Shown: in pieces, positions 25,128-28,451 of the stretch | Position numbering within the stretch: position 1 is the stretch's first letter | Layout: each line of letters begins with the position of its first letter | From: a bacterium | GTDB lineage: Bacteria; Hydrogenedentota; Hydrogenedentia; Hydrogenedentiales; SLHB01 | Direction: 5' to 3' | Assembly: GCA_024231375.1 (NCBI GenBank) | Contig: JAAEQP010001227.1 | Coordinates: 1-28,451 of the forward strand | Length of the DNA stretch: 28,451 nucleotides | Translations under genes and position numbers: made by a program | Notes under the pieces: model-generated | The model's database searches: none | Told to the model about the DNA's origin: nothing | What the model saw: the letters and a program-made list of their open reading frames with translations, nothing else

Positions 25128-25850
25128 GTGACACAACCGACTTTCTCCATCGTCGTTCCCGCATACGACGAAGAGCAGTACCTACCCAAATGCCTCGACG
25201 GCATTGACGCCGCCGCAGCGTATCTGGGCGAACCGGTCGAAGTCATTGTGGTGGACAACATGAGCCGCGACCGGACGGCGGCGATCGCGCAGGAACAGGG
25301 CGCGCGCGTGGTGCGGGAAGAGGCCAAGTGTCTGGCCAAGATTCGCAACAGGGGCGCGGCCGAAGCCCAGGGCACCTACCTCGCCTTCATCGATGCGGAC
25401 AGCATCATGTCAGAGAAGATGCTCGTGCGGGTGAAGCAGGCGCTCGACTCGGGCGGGTTCGTCGGTGGCGGCGTGGCGAATGTCCGCGCTGACCGGATTT
25501 CGCTGGGGATTCTGTGCAGCGCCATGGTGTTCTTCCCCGTGGCCCTGTGGGCCATGCGCGCGTCGTGCGTGATGTTTTACACCACACCGGAAGCGTTCCG
25601 CGCGGTCGGCGGATTCAACGATGAACTCCATTCCGTGGAGGACATTGATTTTGCGAACCGCTTGCGCGCTATGGGGAAGGAACGGGGACTGCGGTACAAG
25701 AACATGCTGCGGGCGCATGTCACCACGTCGGCGCGGAAGTTCGACGAGTTTGGCGACTGGTTCCTCGTGCGGCGGCCGTGGGTGATTATCAAAGCCCTGC
25801 GCAACGATCCCAAGACCGCCCACGACATCTGGTATCGTTCTCGCCGGTAG
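25128..25850 (+). CDS. Family 2 glycosyltransferase
   Basis: The 240-residue protein has the GT-A fold of GT2: an N-terminal strand FSIVVPAYDEEQYL, nucleotide-binding VIVVDNMSRDRT, the metal-binding DAD motif in YLAFIDADSIM, and the acceptor region FRAVGGFNDELHSVEDIDFANRL with the ED acidic pair. A mildly hydrophobic segment (ISLGILCSAMVFFPVALWAM) lies in the middle and may touch the membrane. It should transfer a sugar from a nucleotide donor to an envelope glycan or lipid; donor and acceptor are unknown. The start is GTG 25128 with GGGAGA about eight bases upstream. It follows carA on the same strand, probably by chance rather than function. Confidence 0.88.
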   Translation: MTQPTFSIVVPAYDEEQYLPKCLDGIDAAAAYLGEPVEVIVVDNMSRDRTAAIAQEQGARVVREEAKCLAKIRNRGAAEAQGTYLAFIDADSIMSEKMLVRVKQALDSGGFVGGGVANVRADRISLGILCSAMVFFPVALWAMRASCVMFYTTPEAFRAVGGFNDELHSVEDIDFANRLRAMGKERGLRYKNMLRAHVTTSARKFDEFGDWFLVRRPWVIIKALRNDPKTAHDIWYRSRR

Positions 25851-25861
25851 AACTGAACGGA

Positions 25862-25893
25862 CCGCGTCCACGGATCGAACCCCATGGACGCGG
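25862..25893. terminator. Possible bidirectional terminator hairpin
   Basis: CCGCGTCCA (25862-25870) and TGGACGCGG (25885-25893) form a 9-bp stem with a 14-base loop between two convergent genes. No T-tract follows on either strand, so termination strength is uncertain. Confidence 0.45.
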
Positions 25894-25920
25894 CCTGCCC
25901 CTCCCGTGTACCAAATCCTG

Positions 25921-26058
25921 TTAGTCACACTTCTCCTTATCGGGCAGCGCCTGACAGATGAAGTCGTTGATCGCGGACATGAAGTCGAAGGGCTCCTCTT
26001 CTTCGCAGGCCCGGATCGGCATCGGTTTCACGTGGCTAGCTGGTTGAATATGTCTCAT
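25921..26058 (-). CDS. Small uncharacterised cysteine-containing protein, 45 residues
   Basis: AAGGAGG on the minus strand is eight bases before ATG 26058, a near-perfect initiation site. The product starts MRHIQPASHVKPMPIRACEE, contains a run of four glutamates, an amphipathic stretch FDFMSAINDFICQALPD, and ends KEKCD. It has three cysteines and no signal peptide or transmembrane helix. I do not recognise a family. The size and acidic middle are compatible with a peptide substrate, an inhibitor or a small regulator, but no modification or transport genes are nearby. In-frame codons upstream of 26058 lack a start site and are not included. Confidence 0.6.
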   Translation of the reverse strand: MRHIQPASHVKPMPIRACEEEEPFDFMSAINDFICQALPDKEKCD

Positions 26059-26218
26059 GGTCCTTACCTCCTTGCGCTGCGCGCTTCCACTGACACCCGG
26101 TGGCACTCCGCCGGGCACCCTCCTCTAGAGCAACCGCAATGCCATGTTTGACGATCCGCACCGCAATGTCCTGCTCCAAAAGACCTTAGAGCAGCACGTC
26201 GTACTCATCCTTCGCCTC
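26038..26218 (-). pseudogene. Possible protein remnant overlapping the 45-codon ORF
   Basis: In another frame from the small ORF, minus-strand codons read EAKDEYDVLL, stop, then GLLEQDIAVRIVKHGIAVAL and EEGARR, ending at TAG near 26038. The sequence on both sides of the stop looks protein-like and stays in one frame, as a decayed gene would. It has no ribosome binding site. This is weak evidence and I cannot name a family. The rest of 25851-26283 holds only the hairpin and the small ORF. Confidence 0.25.
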
Positions 26219-26283
26219 CGAATCCCGTCACTCCGGCAAGCATCCGTCACAATGCCCGGCGATCCGGCGAAGGATCGTCCTGT

Positions 26284-26895
26284 ATGATGACAACATTAAG
26301 AACGGAGGTCGGAACCACCTTGCAGTCACCGGAACACCATCGCCCGGACGAACACGAACTGCGCGCGGCCGTGATCGCGGGCGACGCCGCGGCGTGGCGC
26401 GTGTTGTACGACGGGTGTTTCGACTTCCTCTACGCCTACGTGCTCTATCGTGCGGACCGGAACCGCGACCGGGCGGAAGTCGTCGTGCAGGAGGTGTGGG
26501 CCGTGGCGGTTCGCCGCATTCGGCGCTTCGACCCGGACCGGGCGGCGTTCCGGACCTGGGTGCGCGGCATCGCCGACAAGGTGCTGGCGAACCATTGGCG
26601 CCGGTGGGCGCGGCGGGACCGAACCGAGCAGCCGCTCCCGACCACGGCCGACCAGACCTTGACGGCGCGCGAGAACGGCCCGCGTCGGCTTGAGGAATCG
26701 GAACTGCTGGCCGTCGCGCTCGAGGCCATGCCGGACGGCTACCGCGAGGTGTTGACCGGAAAGTACTGGGAAGGCCTGACCGTGGCGGAACTTGCCGAAC
26801 GAACCGGCGACTCGGCCAAGGCGGTTGAATCGCGACTGACACGGGCGCGGGCCCTCTTCAAGAAGGTACACGGCGAACTGGGGTCCGGCGCCTGA
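26284..26895 (+). CDS. ECF-family RNA polymerase sigma factor (second)
   Basis: This 203-residue protein has sigma region 2 (DRAEVVVQEVWAVAVRRIRR, then FRTWVRGIADKVLANHWRR) and region 4 (ALEAMPDGYREVLTGKYWEG and LTVAELAERTGDSAKAVESR). A long linker rich in Arg, Thr and Glu joins them. It belongs to the ECF group frequent in Planctomycetes-type genomes and should control its own operon with the anti-sigma-like gene 25 bases downstream. The start at ATG 26284 has AAGGA nine bases upstream; TTG 26320 with GGAGG is an alternative. Region 2 is more divergent than in the sigma factor at 8081. Confidence 0.88.
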   Translation: MMTTLRTEVGTTLQSPEHHRPDEHELRAAVIAGDAAAWRVLYDGCFDFLYAYVLYRADRNRDRAEVVVQEVWAVAVRRIRRFDPDRAAFRTWVRGIADKVLANHWRRWARRDRTEQPLPTTADQTLTARENGPRRLEESELLAVALEAMPDGYREVLTGKYWEGLTVAELAERTGDSAKAVESRLTRARALFKKVHGELGSGA

Positions 26896-26920
26896 GGCCG
26901 AACCGACGGAGACGGATGCG

Positions 26921-27514
26921 ATGGATGACCAGAACGAACGCTTGGTGGACGGGTTGGAACGCTTGCCCGAAGCCGCGTTGGACCGGGCAGGCGCCCCTGA
27001 TGAACTGCGGGACGCCCTGCGCACTTCGACAGCGCGTGCTGTCCGTGGTCGGGCGCGTCGGCGGCGCGTGGCCTGGTGGTCGGGCGGTCTGGCGGTAGCG
27101 TACGCGGCGGGACTGTGGACCATGACCTTGGCGCCCCCCGACCCGGGCGCCCCGGTGCAGACGAACGACCCGCCTGTCCACGAAGTACAGCCAGCAGGTG
27201 AGGTGGTTGAGACGGTTGTGCCCGAAACGCTGCCACGCATCACGGTAGCCGCGGTGCGCGACCCGGAGCTGTTGGCGCGCACCATCGGCATGGCGCAACC
27301 GAATGAGAAGGCGCGCTTGTTGCGCGATGCAGGCGACCTCTATCTGGACGGGATGGGTGACATTCGGCGCGCGACACAATGCTACCGGCGCGCGTTACGC
27401 GAAGAGAATCAAGACGTGGAGTACGCGGCGGGTACGGATCACGGAACGTGGCTCTACCTATCGCTGAAGGAACAGTGGAACGAGGAGACGCATCATGCGA
27501 ATGACACGATCTAG
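26921..27514 (+). CDS. Putative anti-sigma membrane protein with a TPR-like tail
   Basis: The 197-residue protein has a short cytoplasmic N-terminus with a helical, acidic start (MDDQNERLVDGLERLPEAAL) and a basic stretch (RGRARRRR). One transmembrane helix follows at about 50-70 (VAWWSGGLAVAYAAGLWTMT), then a proline-rich outer linker. The C-terminal helical pair EKARLLRDAGDLYLDGMGDI and RRATQCYRRALREE resembles one TPR repeat. No anti-sigma zinc motif is seen, so the role is inferred from its position directly after an ECF sigma gene. Its last 20 bases overlap the downstream exported protein, indicating co-expression. Confidence 0.65.
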   Translation: MDDQNERLVDGLERLPEAALDRAGAPDELRDALRTSTARAVRGRARRRRVAWWSGGLAVAYAAGLWTMTLAPPDPGAPVQTNDPPVHEVQPAGEVVETVVPETLPRITVAAVRDPELLARTIGMAQPNEKARLLRDAGDLYLDGMGDIRRATQCYRRALREENQDVEYAAGTDHGTWLYLSLKEQWNEETHHANDTI

Positions 27515-28352
27515 CTTGGCCCTGGCACTGCTGCTGACTGTGGGCGTGGCGTGGGCGCAGGAACCGGAACACGAGGCCCACGAGGAGCCCGGGGGGCTGA
27601 GGGGAGAGCTTGAGGCGCTTGAAGGCCTTGAGCCGTTGCCAGATTTCCTGCCAGAACTCATCGAGATCGCCATGATGCACAACCCCGAGGTGTTGCAGGC
27701 CAAGGCGGCTCTGGCCCAGGCGAAGGCCGACCTGTATCGGGCGCAACTCGAGGTTGCACGTGAAGTGACGTCGCTGGCGGCTGAGCGCGATGAGTTGCGC
27801 AGGCAGGCCGAGCGGTTAAGTGCCATGGTCGCCGAGGGCATTGCGCCCAACGAACCGAAGCAGAAGCACCGGGCCTCCCTCGCGCAGCTTGAAGCCGAGC
27901 TGCGGTATGCCGTCGGCATTGGATTCCCCATACCGATGGAACCGCCCTTCATGGAAGAGCACCGGGAGCACTTCGAACCTGAGATGATGCGTCCTGTGGC
28001 GCGGCCGGGGCTCGATACAGTACCCAAGGAGATGGCCGAGGTGCTCGCTTCTCCCGTCAGCATTGAATTCGACGAATCGGTGACGCTGGAGGAGATGCTT
28101 TCATTCGTTTCAGAGTACCAGAGCATCAATATCGTCACCGAACTCGACGTGGGCGAGATAGACTTCAAGATGTCGATTGACGATACGCCCCTGCGGGACT
28201 ACCTGACAGCGCTCACCGACCAGTGTGAAATGCTCGCCTTCGTGATTCGTGACTACGGTATTTTGGCAACGACGCGGGAGCGCGCGATGCGGATTGACGC
28301 CCCGGCCATTCCCGAGAATCTGCCGCTGCTCAAGATGGAACACCACGAGTAG
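27495..28352 (+). CDS. Exported coiled-coil plus STN-domain protein
   Basis: Of 285 residues, the first 21 are a signal peptide ending AWA|QE. Residues about 50-140 form a long amphipathic helix beginning LPELIEIAMMHNPEVLQAKA, which resembles the opening helices of TolC-type outer-membrane factors but is far shorter and lacks any barrel. Residues about 186-265 look like an STN domain: SPVSIEFDESVTLEEMLSFV, INIVTELDVGEIDFKMSIDD, TPLRDYLTAL, then FVIRDYGILATTRE. STN domains usually sit at the N-terminus of secretins and signalling TonB receptors, where they contact anti-sigma regulators. Here the domain stands alone in an operon with a sigma/anti-sigma pair, so it may pass an envelope signal. 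GAGGAG is about seven bases before ATG 27495. Confidence 0.7.
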   Translation: MRMTRSSLALALLLTVGVAWAQEPEHEAHEEPGGLRGELEALEGLEPLPDFLPELIEIAMMHNPEVLQAKAALAQAKADLYRAQLEVAREVTSLAAERDELRRQAERLSAMVAEGIAPNEPKQKHRASLAQLEAELRYAVGIGFPIPMEPPFMEEHREHFEPEMMRPVARPGLDTVPKEMAEVLASPVSIEFDESVTLEEMLSFVSEYQSINIVTELDVGEIDFKMSIDDTPLRDYLTALTDQCEMLAFVIRDYGILATTRERAMRIDAPAIPENLPLLKMEHHE

Positions 28353-28382
28353 CTGGCCGGCCTTCGTTGAACGTGGAGCAAG

Positions 28383-28451
28383 TGTGGGGCCGGCGCCCTC
28401 GCCGGTCTGTCCGACCCTTCCGATCCGACCGGCGGGGGCGCCGGTCCCACA
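28383..28451. repeat. Two-level palindromic element, family B, copy 2
   Basis: Arms of 25 bp (28383-28407 and 28427-28451) are inverted with 23 of 25 matches around a 19-bp core. The right arm, reverse-complemented, is identical to the left arm of copy 1 at 21222-21246. The window ends exactly at the last arm base. It begins 30 bp after the STN-protein stop and could also act as a transcript end. Confidence 0.85.

Noticed and set aside
23943..25136. 397-codon frame antisense to carA
   Set aside because: CarA has its full catalytic triad on the plus strand. The antisense frame has no start signal or domain.
25870..25886. Minus-strand GGGTTCGATCC-like T-loop
   Set aside because: The flanking bases do not pair as a T-stem and no acceptor or anticodon arm is present. 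It is the loop of a convergent-gene hairpin.
26125..26208. 27-codon minus-strand ORF rich in Cys and Ser
   Set aside because: It has a GGAGG at good spacing, but it overlaps the protein-like remnant frame and shows no other support. It was left unannotated.

Overview
The window is a GC-rich stretch of a Gram-negative bacterial chromosome. It carries about 29 protein-coding genes, three small ones that are easily missed, several remnants, and dispersed palindromic repeats. Signal peptides, a lipoprotein, Spy/CpxP-like and STN periplasmic proteins and an H-X-DG-type pseudopilin point to a two-membrane bacterium of the PVC/Hydrogenedentota/Lentisphaerae kind. That placement is inference from gene style; no rRNA or other decisive marker is present. 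I see no tRNA, rRNA, CRISPR array, phage module or intact transposase.

Layout. 1-272: repeat-only DNA. 273-2941: a secreted Asp-box sialidase-like protein divergent from a GH1 beta-glycosidase. 2977-5999: a GspE/PilB ATPase and an HDOD signalling protein behind a good sigma70-like promoter. 6014-7953: cysS and a four-helix-bundle protein. 8081-9989: an ECF sigma factor, a membrane anti-sigma factor and a Spy-like periplasmic protein, coupled by ATGA overlaps and closed by a terminator. 10110-11122 (minus): comF and a 57-codon gene. 11240-14517: a 20-codon ORF and structured leader, then methyltransferase, rsgA and a second methyltransferase. 14521-15981 (minus): a GNAT acetyltransferase and a PD-(D/E)XK-like plus winged-helix protein. 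16125-18816: a zinc-ribbon membrane protein, ftsY and a third methyltransferase. 18813-23808 (minus): GDPD lipoprotein, pseudopilin, gene remnants and a palindromic element, a DUF4037 protein and a Gfo/Idh/MocA oxidoreductase. 23982-25850: carA and a GT2 glycosyltransferase. 25921-26058 (minus): a 45-codon ORF. 26284-28352: a second ECF sigma/anti-sigma pair with a coiled-coil plus STN periplasmic protein. 28383-28451: another palindromic element.

How the genes relate. Two envelope-signalling cassettes share one plan: ECF sigma, single-pass anti-sigma, exported effector. PilB and the pseudopilin belong to one type IV pilus/type II secretion machine but lie about 15 kb apart. The sialidase-like, GH1 and Gfo/Idh proteins suggest glycan use. 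RsgA, CysS, FtsY and CarA are housekeeping. No classical defence or biosynthetic island is evident. The least explained items are the exported STN/coiled-coil cassette, the PD-(D/E)XK-wHTH protein, the structured leader before the methyltransferase-rsgA operon, the small ORFs with strong ribosome binding sites, and the two-level palindromic repeats.
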